From: Gnetum montanum
Lineage: Eukaryota > Streptophyta > Gnetopsida > Gnetales > Gnetaceae
DNA length: 64,000 nucleotides
Direction of reading: 5' to 3'
Assembly: GCA_015680685.1 (NCBI GenBank)
Contig: MNCI01022355.1
Coordinates: 245,262 to 309,261, forward strand
Under the pieces are notes generated by a model that saw only the letters and a program-made list of their open reading frames with translations, had not been told where the DNA came from and ran no database searches. This document shows, in pieces, positions 1 to 10,572 of the stretch. The first letter of the stretch is position 1. The number at the start of each line of letters is the position of its first letter. The position numbers were made by a program, and so were the translations under genes.

Positions 1-1663
1 GTAGTTTAATCCATCGCCGAAACTTACCAATAATTTAATTATTCCAATTGACGGGCTGAAGACTTACCTTTAATTATTCCAAGTCTTAAAACATTCTTAA
101 AATATTAATTTTCAAACATTATTATATATATAACTTACTACTCATAAATTATTTGCAATATTAATGTTAAACTATTTGTAAAATATTTGTAATATTATAT
201 AAAATATTTGTAATATCACATTACATAAGATATTTATAATTTATAATATTTACAAATATTAATGTTAACATAAATTCCTCCTAACTTTATGTATAACTTC
301 CTAACTACATAACTTCCTCCTAACTAAATGGGTAAGTTGTAACTAGGATATTTTGGAATGTAACTACCTTATGAACCTTATAAAAAGGCTTCAGGGGTAA
401 GAAGAAAGGGGGTCTCACATATCACACTTGGGAAAGGACACTTGATACATCATACTTTGGAAAGCTATTAGCTAGCACTTGGGCTCTCACTTGAAGACAC
501 ACTTTAGGTCTTGAGAAGAGCATTTGTAAAGAAGATTGTTCAAGAAGATTGCTTATGAGATGGCTTGTTAAAGAAAAGATTTCAACCTCTTTGTCATGGT
601 CCTATGAGTTATGTATTTTATTTTTTATTTTGTTTAAATTTTTTAGCTAGTGGTTTAGATAGTATCATCCTTGGCAAGTAATTTTGGGATTTTTAGATTG
701 CTTTTACTGTTCTTGTTGCCCTATAAGAATTTATATTAAAATTTTTCTATAGAAGCGCTTGTGTTTCAAAGCCTTAAGAGCATTTTAGTAGTAAATTTTG
801 TTATTGTGCAACGTGTGGGAACTGCTATTGGGATTATTGTAAGAGAGCCTCTGCTTGTAGTCATGCCGTTGAACAATTCAGTAATCGAGAGGGTTCAGAA
901 AATCTTTGGTATTTTGATGGGACCAGAATAGCTTCTTTTTATCTTTAAAGTGAATTTCCATGGTATTTCAATCAGAAATTATCAAGTCTTTCAAAGGTTC
1001 TATTTGAATGCAATCATTGACATCTATTATCTAGTCAAAATGGAGTCTTGTATGTGGTAGTTTATGCAACAATTTTTGGTAGCATAGTAGGATTGTCTTG
1101 AAGAAATTGCTTATTTGAGCCTTGGAAGTTTGAACAATTCATAGATATTGAATTTGGAATAGCTTTATTGCGAAGTGTTTACTTGTGTCATTTTACCTTG
1201 TTTAAATATTTGAGGTCCATGAAAATCTTCTTTATTTCCTATCTATTTCCATCGAATCTTGCTCTATTTCTAGTTTTCTTGTGGAACTATCTCTTTCTCT
1301 TGGGAAAATTAGAAGTAGATTCGCAAATTTTTGCTCAAATGTTTTGGAAAAATTTTATTTGTTACAAGTAGGTATTATAAGAACCATGTAGACTAGGCAA
1401 TTAAACGAAATAGGGATTCTCAACAACTCACAATACTTGGCAAAGTTGGCTAAATCTCTTTAAAGTAAGTCATTTGTAGTTTACACACAACACAATCGTT
1501 ACATTTCACACAACCACACGCCGCAACAACACACACACATACTCACATTAACTACTAAGTTTATTTGGAGGTATCTAGGCCTTGGTGTTTCCAGAGACCA
1601 GCAGGCACCTAAATCCTATTCGAGGACACTCATTGGTGGTCGCACCCCAAATGGTCGGCAACA
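1..1663 (+). repeat. TE-1 5' LTR, 3' part
   Basis: This stretch aligns with 10208-11836 over its whole length with few substitutions. Small indels include an extra AT-rich repeat near 190-215 and an extra copy of a 13-bp repeat near 540. It holds the core promoter and the R-U5 part. The end is placed after the aaca at 1660-1663 by comparison with the ccaaca that ends the 3' LTR. The LTR start lies before the window if the 3' LTR begins at 8682. Confidence 0.9.
379..386 (+). promoter_or_regulatory. TATA box of TE-1 5' LTR
   Basis: TATAAAAA is followed by a GC-richer stretch, and the same site is conserved in the 3' LTR at 10565-10572. In plant LTRs this is the core promoter, with the genomic RNA starting about 30 bp downstream. 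Confidence 0.6.
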
Positions 1664-1667
1664 GTTC

Positions 1668-1687
1668 TTTTGACGCTAGAAGGAGGG
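1668..1687 (+). other. TE-1 primer-binding site region
   Basis: Directly after the 5' LTR end lies ttttgacgctagaaggaggg. TE-4 has a very similar sequence at the same place (18174-18193). This type of sequence is common just after the 5' LTR of plant Tat-type elements. I do not name the priming tRNA. Confidence 0.55.
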
Positions 1688-1788
1688 CTGAAATTTTAGC
1701 TTCTAGGTTCATAAGCCTCATAATTTTAGCACATCAACAATTCTTTGTTGCTACAAAGGCTTTAGAAATTAGATACTATTTTTAGTTC

Positions 1789-3408
1789 ATGATCAAGAAG
1801 ATTGATAGTTTGGAAAGTTTCAAAGTTTCGAAGGATATTCTAGATCCTAAGACTGATTCTTCATCAGAAGAAGAACAAAAGAAAGATTTTGAATTGGGAA
1901 CAAGTAGTGGAGTGAAAACTAGAAGATCAAGAATATCACTTATTATATCTGGTTTATCGATTTACAAGAGAAGATCTAGAAAGTATAAGAGTTCAAAAAT
2001 CCAAAGGAATAGGATGGCGAATCCTTGACAAGGAGTTACACCATTAGGATTTCAGAATTACAATAATATTCTTAAGGTAGTTTACAAATATTTTCCTGAG
2101 CCTTTTATTTCTGAAAAATCTTATTTAGCTGAAGAATATATTCACATGTTTGAGTTAGATTTAGCTCATGCAAATATTCAACATCAAGATCAAGCTTGTA
2201 GGTTGTTTGTATCAAATTTAAAGGATATGACTTAGATTTGGTATTCAAACTTACCAAGCAATAGTATTACAAGTTGGAATGACATGAAGAATCTTTTCTT
2301 AGCCCAGTTTGGTAATCAATTAGATCAACAACAACTATACTGTGGGTTAATACAAGCTAAGCAAGGAGTTAAAGAGTCAATTAGAGATTTTAACATCAAG
2401 TTTCAACAAATTTGTGGACTCTTTAAAAGACAATATAGACCATCAGAAGAAATGCTTAAAGAGACTTATCTTAAGGCTATCAACCCTAATATTTCAATTT
2501 CATTAAGGAGAACTCCAAACTTAACTACACTAAATGACTACTTTAGTGAAGCTATACAATTAGAAAAATAGTTGAACTTGAATCCTGAAGGAAATATTGC
2601 AATTCAAAAAAAAGAAGAAAGAGTTATGATTCCTATGCAAGATTTTGCTCAATTTAAAGCTTTACCAGGTCCATCTCATGTTAAGATTGAGCATGAACAT
2701 GAAAGAGTAGGATGTAAAAAAGGACAATTAATGAGAGATATGTCTAACAAAATAGTGAAGCTTGAAAAAGAATAGGTAAGAGTTAATATCAAGGAAGAAA
2801 GGAAAAATAGAAAGCATAAACATCAAGACACTAAGTTAGCAGAAGATGAGGATGAAAGTAACCTTATTGTGTCCAAATTTTTTGATATTGAATCTGATAA
2901 TGAGTTATCAAGTGTTCATTATGCAAGTAAATCTTATAGTAATGGATCTGGTGATACTTCTTTTCTATCAAGTTCTCAAGAAGATATATCATCAGATGAA
3001 GAATGCAATAATAATGAGAAAAATGGATATAATCTTCGATCTAAAGAAAGATTAACTACTTCTAGACCCCCAAATGTTATTACGGATTCATCTACTAAGA
3101 GAAAAGCTTTTGAGCCAAATAGAAGAGATAGGAATAAAGGTAAAGACAATCAAGTGGAGCAAAGCACTCCAAATCAGTCTTTTAATAAATGGATAAAGAG
3201 ATCAAGCTTTATTGGTGATGGAAAGTATGATTTGATTGAAGACCTTAAACATGTCAAGGCCAATATTAGTGTTTATCAGTTGCTTCAAATAGGAGATCAG
3301 AAAAGAAGGGCTTTAGAGTTCATTAAAGGTAAAAGGAGAGTTAGAGAATCAGAGTTAAGTTATGTGTCTAATAATGATGAGAAGTTAAAGACCTCGTATG
3401 ATAAGTAA
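1789..3408 (+). pseudogene. gag: TE-1 gag (broken by in-frame stops)
   Basis: One reading frame of 540 codons runs from the ATG at 1789, after an in-frame TAG at 1783. It is interrupted by TGA at 2026 and TAG at 2233, 2569 and 2773, and ends in TAA at 3406. The capsid-like region spans about 2060-2560, with tryptophan and leucine spacing typical of plant Ty3/gypsy gag. The N-terminus is Lys/Ser/Glu-rich. The C-terminal part (2869-3408) is acidic, then basic, and ends in a tract of the YDLIEDLKHVKANISVYQLL type that precedes the protease in Tat elements. I see no CCHC zinc knuckle. The protein would form the virus-like particle. Because pol follows in the same frame, the terminal TAA may be another late mutation or a genuine gag-pol boundary. 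Confidence 0.8.
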
Positions 3409-6400
3409 GCTCCTCCTTTCCTTTTGACAATGAAATTAAAGGATAAATACTTACACAATTGTTTGGTTGATTCCAGAGCTACGTATACTAGAATGCCATT
3501 GTCTATATATAAGAAACTTAGTTTGATTCCTGAAAAATCAAATAGAAAGATTGTTCAAGTGGATAAAAGTAGAGTGAAGATTGTAGGTCAATTACCAAAT
3601 GTTCTATTAAAAATTACTTCTGAACCCCACATTAGAAGTAAAGTAATTATTCAAGTGGCAGATATACCAGATTCACATAGTCTCTTATTGAGTAGAAGTT
3701 GGAGTAAGAATTTCTCAGGTTACATATTAATAGATTATTCTCACATGTGGTTACCTTGGAAAGGAGAACCAAATAAAAGATACATCTATAGCAAACCTTT
3801 GATGATTGATAACATTAGTTCAAACGGAAGAAGTAAAATGGCTAAAAAAGGAGGTGTTGAAAACAAAATTTGTACACTCCAGGAAAATTATAGTTTTGAA
3901 AAAGAACAATCGAAGAATGAGGATAAATGGGAGTTATACTTTGATGGTTCATGTAATTCAAAAGGTGCAAGAGTCGGTATAGTTATATTAAAGAATGATT
4001 CACCTGAAATTCTCAAAGCAATTCATCTATCTTTCCCTTGTACTAACAACAAGGCTGAGTATGAAGCTTTATGTATTGGTATGAGAATAGCTCTAGACAA
4101 AAAGATCAAAGAAATCACTATAAAAGGAGACTCAAGATTAGTCTGTGAACAAGTAAAAGGTAATTGTGTCGTAAAGAGCTCATTCTTGAGACCTTATAAG
4201 CAACTTGCTTGTAAGATGTTAGATCAGTTTCAACATTGCCAAATAGAGCATATAAACAGAGCAGAGAATCTTATAGCAGACGATTTGGCAAAGGCAGCTT
4301 CAACATTGGATATGCAATTATTAGAGAGTTACAAAGATGTCATGATTGAAGAAGAACATCAACCATCAGTACCAGATAATATAAGACATTTACAAGTATT
4401 TGAAGATGATGATCAAGTACTAAGATTTATGAAAAACAAACAAGAATTTGAGGATCAAGTGATACCTGAAACATCATCAAATTTCAAAGCTAACTTCATT
4501 CCAAAAAGGATGATCAACTTGGAACATGAGTTCAAGAAAAATTTACTTACTGGAAAGGATATACAAAACCCAGATAGTCAAGCTTTCGAGGTAGTAAATT
4601 TTGGATTAGACAAGATGCCAAAGATGTTGAATGTTGTAAAGGGAAGAGATTCGAGTTTCAAGCAAGACTTGTTATCATGTCTAAAGAATAATTTGGACAA
4701 TTTTGCTTGGTCCTATGATGATCTTAAAGCTTTTAGGCAAGATGTGATGACACATAAGATTCCTTTAATAGAAGGTTGCAAAACAGTCAAGCAAAAACAA
4801 AGGAAATTTAATCCATCATTTGAACCAGTTATGGAAGCCAAAATCAAGAAGTTGTTGCAAGCACGAATCATATATCTAGTACGATATTCTACATGGCTTG
4901 CTAACCTTGTTACAGTAAAAAAGAAAAATGGTGATATAAGGCTTTGTGTAGACTTTAGAAATCTAAATGATGCTTCAAAGAAGGATAAGTATCCACTTCT
5001 AAGAATTGATGAGATGCTAATTAAAGTCTCAGGTTGTCAAGTATATTCTTTCTTAGATGGTTTCTCAAGTTATAATCAAATTGTGGTAGATAAGAATGAT
5101 AGATACAAAACATCATTTATCACCAAATGGGGAACTTTCGCTTACCAAAGAATGCCATTTGGATTATCAAATGCTGGAGCTACATTTCAAAGAGCAATGG
5201 ATTTAGCATTCAAAGATTTATTAGGAAAATTTGTGGTGGTTTATTTGGATGATATTACAATATTCTCAAAGAAAAAAGAAGATCATATTGATCATCGTCA
5301 GCAAGTTTTTGATAGATGTCGTGAGTTTGGTATTTCATTAAATCATAACAAGTGTATCTTCAGGGTTAAATCCAGAAGTCTATTAGGCCATGTGATATGT
5401 CAAGAAGGAATTGTCATAGACAACTCCCAAATTCAAGAAGTACAGAATATTGAGCATCCCACAAGTAAGAAATGTCTTAGATCTTTCTTTGGGAAGATAA
5501 ACATTGTGAAAAAGTTCATCCCCAGGTTTACTGAAATTACGAAGCCTTTGATGCATATGCTAAAGAAGGATGTCCAAGTAGAGAAAACACTAGAGTCAGA
5601 GAGAGCTTTATCAGAAGTTAAAATTGTTATACAAGAGGCTCCATATTTGGTAAAGCCTAGGCTTAAAAAAGATTTTTGCTTATATTGTTTTGCTTCAAAT
5701 GATTCTATTGCTACCATTTTGAAACAAAGGGATAGTGAAGGTCAAGATGAACCAATTGGATTTTTTGGGTATCAGTTGAAAGGTTTGGAATTAAATTATT
5801 CAGACTTAGAGAAACAAGCTTTCGTAGTCGTCAAAGCACTTCAACATTTTAAATATTATTTGGAAAGTTCATTAGTCCATATTATGCTAATAGAACCCAC
5901 AGTCAAGCGATTCCTAGCCCAAAATGAGATTGGATTAAAAAGAGGAAAATGGCTTATAAAGTTGCAAAGTTTCAAATTTTCATTGAAAATATGCAAGACA
6001 ATTAAGAGAATGGGATTAGCCAAGTTACTGACTAGAGAAAGTGAAATGTGTACACTTGACACACATGAAGAGAATTGGTATGTTGAAATTCTCAAATTTC
6101 TTAATACAAGGAAAATCCCAAATAATTTAACTACAAGTCAAAAGAGAGCTTTCTTCAAAAGAGCACGAAGATTTTTTGTTAAAGATGGTATATTATATAA
6201 AAAGGACTTTCAGGGAGCTTTATTGGAATGTGTTCATAATGATCAAATTAGTTTCATTTTGAAACAATTTCATAATCATTTGAATTTATTTTATGAATCC
6301 CCTAAGTCAACTATGCAACATATACTTCGATATGGATATTACTGGCCTTCCATGTATCAAGACATTAGTTCAAAGATTCAAAAATGCTATAAATGTCAAA

Positions 6401-7576
6401 TTCATGGGCCCAAGATTAAAAGGGCTAGAGCCCCTTTAAAGCCAGTAGTTGTAGATAGACCATTTCAGCAATGGGGTTTGGATTTTATTGGTACAATTAC
6501 TCCTTCAAGAGCTAGACACAAGTTTATTTTCACAGCTACTGATTATTTCACTAAATGGTCTAAAGTAAAGGCTCTCAGAGGAAGTTTGGCATCAGACGTG
6601 ATTAAGTTTCTAGAAGACCACATTCTAAGTAGATTTGGTCTACCTGAAGTGTTAGTGTCAGACAATGGACCCACCTTCAAATCTGAAGAGTTTATCTGAT
6701 GGGCATCTGAAAGATCCATTTTTTTATTTTCCTCATCAAATTATTATCCTCAAGGAAATGGCCTAGTAGAATCCACCAATAAAAAACTAGTCACTAATAT
6801 CAAGAAATTAATGGATGGGAATCTAGGAAATTGGATCGATTANCAGAGGAAGTTTGGCATCAGACGTGATTAAGTTTCTAGAAGACCACATTCTAAGTAG
6901 ATTTGGTCTACCTGAAGTGTTAGTGTCAGACAATGGACCCACCTTCAAATCTGAAGAGTTTATCTGATGGGCATCTGAAAGATCCATTTTTTTATTTTCC
7001 TCATCAAATTATTATCCTCAAGGAAATGGCCTAGTAGAATCCACCAATAAAAAACTAGTCACTAATATCAAGAAATTAATGGATGGGAATCTAGGAAATT
7101 GGATCGATTATCTACAATCCGCATTATGGTCAGATCGAATCAGATTCAAGAAAGCTATTGGGACATCACCATATAACTTAGTCTATGGTTTGCCAGCAAG
7201 AATTACAAATAATATTATCAGCTCAGCTTCTGAATTTGTACAAAGATATAGTGAAAGGACTGATAAAGATAGAAGTTTCATGACTTTGCTTATTAAAAGA
7301 GAAGCTAAAGTAGATAAAGCGAGGGATAATTTGTTACAGAATACCTTTCAAGTTAAAAGATGGTTTGATAGAAAGGCTTTGAAAAGAAATTTCAAGATAG
7401 GGGACCTTGTCCTATTATGGAATATGAAGAAATCAAATAAGTTTACCCTGACATGGATTGGTCCCTTTCAAATTACAAAGCAATTATCAGAGGATACTTA
7501 CAAATTATCAACCTTGGATGGCATGGAATTGCAATTTCCATATAATTTTTTTCATATAAAACATTATTTGGGATAA
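3409..7576 (+). pseudogene. pol: TE-1 pol polyprotein: PR, RNase H, RT, RNase H, INT
   Basis: The frame continues directly from gag; the first ATG is at 3430. With the 268-bp assembly duplication removed, it is 1300 codons with a single internal stop, TGA at 6697. Protease lies at about 3424-3800, but its D-S-G motif reads D-S-R (3469-3477). An archaeal-type RNase H follows at about 3925-4310 with all four acidic residues (3943, 4057, 4129, 4279). RT is at 4750-5420 with YLDD at 5242-5253. A second, gypsy-type RNase H (5590-6040) looks degenerate. Integrase has a CxxC zinc-finger half near 6390, the two Asp of the core, a Glu after the PQGNG motif, and a C-terminal GPF module near 7455. An RNase H before the RT is unusual. 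Confidence 0.88.
6576..7110 (+). repeat. Perfect 267-bp tandem duplication around one N (assembly artefact)
   Basis: Bases 6576-6842 and 6844-7110 are identical, stop codon included, and are separated only by the ambiguous base at 6843. Neighbouring sequence of this element has diverged elsewhere, so a perfect copy meeting exactly at an N points to two contig ends joined without merging their overlap. Both copies encode the integrase core segment. Downstream of the duplication the pol frame appears shifted; subtracting 268 bp puts 7079-7576 back in frame with 3409-6842. Confidence 0.93.
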
Positions 7577-7958
7577 TTACATACAGCTTGAAGATGTCAT
7601 TACACAAAATAATATATGTATATAGTATTATGTAAATATTACTAGGAGTATAGTGTCCATTATTATATTTAATTATGTTTTATTTATATTTGGAACATTA
7701 TCTTTCCTCAAGTGAGGTAAGTGGAAGCCTACAAGTGAAACAAGTGGAATTCTACAAGTTTGACAAGTGGGAAAGATGACTCATCCACCACTTAGTAAAG
7801 ATTGTGAAAAATGGTTTGAATGCCTAAAAAGAAGGAAGCTTGGTTGAAGACACTTGGGTGAGAGTTCAAATTTTTAGCACCTATAAAAGGAGGGTTAGGT
7901 TGCCTAAGATTTCATCATCTTTCAATTCCAGTTGGGTAGCGAAAGTTAGACAGGGCTA
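7577..7958 (+). promoter_or_regulatory. TE-1 spacer after integrase with internal TATA box
   Basis: This is a non-coding AT-rich spacer. It contains short repeats of the aagtgga/acaagtg type near 7710-7770 and a TATAAAAG at 7882-7889 followed by a G-rich stretch. The TATA lies about 70 bp before the ATG of the 3' ORF. A separate transcript for that ORF is an inference from this spacing only. Confidence 0.45.
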
Positions 7959-8471
7959 ATGGAGTTTGAGAGAGCAATGAAAAAGCATTTTATTCCATAT
8001 GTGATGGGATGTTGCCCTGGGCATGTATTGAAGGATTATCTAAAGGCTAGATCTTGTGGAGCCCAAAAAGAGTGTCCTTTTATGGCTTGGTTGTCCGATG
8101 AATTTTCTTTTCTCACTAGAGGTTTGGATATAGAGTCCAATGTTTGGGGGCGATATCAAGATTGTTCCAAAGAAGAAGAAAAAGGAGAAGAACCACCAAC
8201 CTATGAAGAGTCATCATGGGGATGGGGAGAAGCTTTTGTCTCCCGAGAGGAAAATGAAGGACCTAATGGAGAAGAACAGAAGAGCTCATCTAAAAAGGAA
8301 AATGAGAAAAGTGCTAAAGGGAAAGCTCCTGTAGATCAAGGTGAAAGCTCTACTAAGCCCGAGAGCAATAGGGCCACCTTCATCACATCAGAGATTTCCT
8401 ATGAAACAGTTAGAGAGATGAGGATTCCCACTAGGGTAACCCTCACAATTCAATTTCCATCCCAAGAATAG
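7959..8471 (+). CDS. TE-1 extra 3' ORF, 170 aa, unknown function
   Basis: The ORF is uninterrupted from ATG to TAG, although gag-pol in the same element carries several stops. Residues 1-60 look folded, with several Cys and aromatic residues. Residues 65-140 are very rich in Glu, Lys and Ser and probably disordered. The last 25 residues are again hydrophobic and basic. I see no signal peptide and no convincing membrane span, so an envelope-like role has no support. It sits between integrase and the polypurine tract, the place where Athila and some Tat elements keep accessory ORFs. I do not recognise the family. The part before 8471 could also be the remnant of a longer protein. Confidence 0.6.
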   Translation: MEFERAMKKHFIPYVMGCCPGHVLKDYLKARSCGAQKECPFMAWLSDEFSFLTRGLDIESNVWGRYQDCSKEEEKGEEPPTYEESSWGWGEAFVSREENEGPNGEEQKSSSKKENEKSAKGKAPVDQGESSTKPESNRATFITSEISYETVREMRIPTRVTLTIQFPSQE

Positions 8472-8668
8472 TTCATGAAGGACTTGATAATGTACAGTTT
8501 GTTATGTACAGTTTGATTTTTTCTTAGGAATGAGGTTTTTGTCCCATCACACCTTATGTTAAATGGGAATTTTCCTCAAAAAATATTTCTTTTTGAATGT
8601 AAAATTTAAGGAAAATTTCAATATGTTTCAGCTTTAAAATCAAGTTGCATAAGTTTCTTTAAGCTTTT

Positions 8669-8681
8669 AAGGGGGCAAAAA
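8669..8681 (+). other. TE-1 polypurine tract
   Basis: aagggggcaaaaa lies immediately before the TGTTGG proposed as the 3' LTR start. A short purine run of this form next to the LTR is the usual plus-strand primer of plant gypsy elements. Confidence 0.65.
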
Positions 8682-9960
8682 TGTTGGCACATTTGGCCAT
8701 TCCATGGAATAGTAAGAGTCATCTTGAACATTATTGTAAGAATAGGAGAATGTGAATATGTTATTTCATATCATTGGTATGTAATTTAGGGGGTGGCCCA
8801 TAATGGAATAATGGTGTGGAAAACAAAGCATACTAGGAATAATCATGTTACTACATACAATAGTCCAAAAATATTTTTTTTTTTTTTGAAAAAGAAGGAG
8901 AGAGGATATACTACTGCAACATTTCTTTTTAATCTCTTGAGGAGGCAGTGATAAGGTTTGAAGGAATAAATAGTAAAATTTTTAATATGGAGAAACGTTG
9001 GTTCGAGCTTCAAAGGTTACCCAGGCTGAGAGTCACGAAAATGGAAAAGATACGAGTTACAATTTCTGAAGAAATAAAAATAGAAAAACCAAAAAATAGA
9101 GATTATTCCATAAACAACACAGGCCTGTATTCTGAATTTTTTCTTTGAAAACACATGAAAATGGCAACCCTGGTTCAGATGCGCATAACTGTGGAAGGTT
9201 TCAGATTTGTAAAAAAAATGCAGAAAAAGAAAAAACAAAGTGGCTTTGAAAATGGAGAATAGAGGATGGAGAACAGATCGATGAATTCACGGTCATTTTC
9301 TTTAATTAATTTTTCTCCTATTTTTGATTTAACTCCCGTATTTAATGGCCCTTGGATAAAGTTGTAGACTACGTATTGTTTTGTTTCGCCTTCATTTTCT
9401 ATGGCTAGAAATTCCAGAATAAACATTCAAACAGAACCCAAGCGTCTCCTGTTGCAACTGACGAAAAAATAGTCTAGAAAAATTTTTGTTCTTTCATCAA
9501 ATCACCTTTTAACTAGAGCAGCAGAAATGCAAAATTGCCAATTGCACGGTGCTTATCACGGCATAGGCAGGCACCAAAAACAAAAGAAAAAACACAACCG
9601 CCATCACCATGGGCATGGCCAAATCCCTGAGTGACAAAACCCCTTTGCTGTGGATGCAGTAGTGAAAAAGAAATGAAACCCTCACCCACACGCAGAGACA
9701 AAATCATGTTTTGTTCTTCATTTTCAAATCACCCTCTTCTCCAGCATTGCCGTAGCAAAAGCAAGCTCTTGTTCTACACGGCAGTCCGCGTTGGTAGCGT
9801 CGCTATTCTACCACCAAACCCTACCCGCCTCAGCACTGTTTTTAAACAGTTTGGTGAATTTCATGGTTGTGCGCCCTTAGAGAATATTGAAACAGGGTAA
9901 TTGCTGCAACAAGATTGAAAATAGAAACAACATCATAACCAGGAACTGATTTCAAAATTT

Positions 9961-10087
9961 CAGGCAGTGAAAAATGGCAATCACAAATGTCAGGCAGTGA
10001 AAAATGGCATCACAAATTTCAGGCAGTGAAAAATGGCAATCACAAATGTCAAAATTTCAGGCAGTGAAAAATGACAATCACAAATGC
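9961..10087 (+). repeat. 30-bp tandem repeat in TE-1 U3, four copies
   Basis: Units that start caggcagtgaaaaatggca and end in tcacaaatgt lie at 9961, 9991, 10020 and 10058; an 8-bp spacer precedes the last. They differ by one or two bases. The repeat lies about 480 bp upstream of the TATA box, as promoter-proximal arrays of LTRs often do. Confidence 0.9.
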
Positions 10088-10564
10088 CAAAGCATTCAAT
10101 ATTGCATACCGATCCACAGAACACAGCAGCAAAGACACAAAGGCACGCTAAGGCAGGTGTATAACCGAATCCGCAGAGCAAAAGATATTTCAACTAATGC
10201 TGGAGTTGTAGTTTAATCCATCGCCGAAACTTACCAATAATTTAATTATTCCAAGTGACAGGGTAAATACTTACCTTTAATTATTTCAAGTCTTAAAACA
10301 TTCTTAAAATATTAATTTTCAAACATTATTATATATATAACTTACTACTCATAAATTATTTGCAATATTAATGTTAAACTATTTGTAAAATATTTGTAAT
10401 ATCACATTACATAAAATATTTATAATTTATAATATTTACAAATATTAATGTTAACATAAATTCCTCCTAACTTTATGTATAACTTCCTAACTACATAACT
10501 TCCTCCTAACTAAATGGGTAAGTTGTAACTAGGATATTTTGGAATGTAACTACCTTATGAACCT

Positions 10565-10572
10565 TATAAAAA
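10565..10572 (+). promoter_or_regulatory. TATA box of TE-1 3' LTR
   Basis: TATAAAAA is identical in context to 379-386 in the 5' LTR. If the LTR starts at 8682, U3 is about 1.9 kb and R-U5 about 1.25 kb. Confidence 0.6.

Noticed and set aside
1582-1785. 67-codon ORF crossing the TE-1 LTR end and primer site
   Set aside because: A coding frame across the LTR boundary and primer-binding site is not expected; it ends in a stop just before the gag ATG.
9631-9900. 89-codon ORF in TE-1 U3
   Set aside because: It has no recognisable domain and lies upstream of the LTR promoter; a chance frame in a GC-richer segment explains it. The composition itself is kept as a finding.
10207-10208. 3' LTR of TE-1 starting where homology with the window start begins
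   Set aside because: The homology ends only because the window begins there. No polypurine tract precedes it, while 8682 has TGTTGG matching the terminal CCAACA and a purine run.
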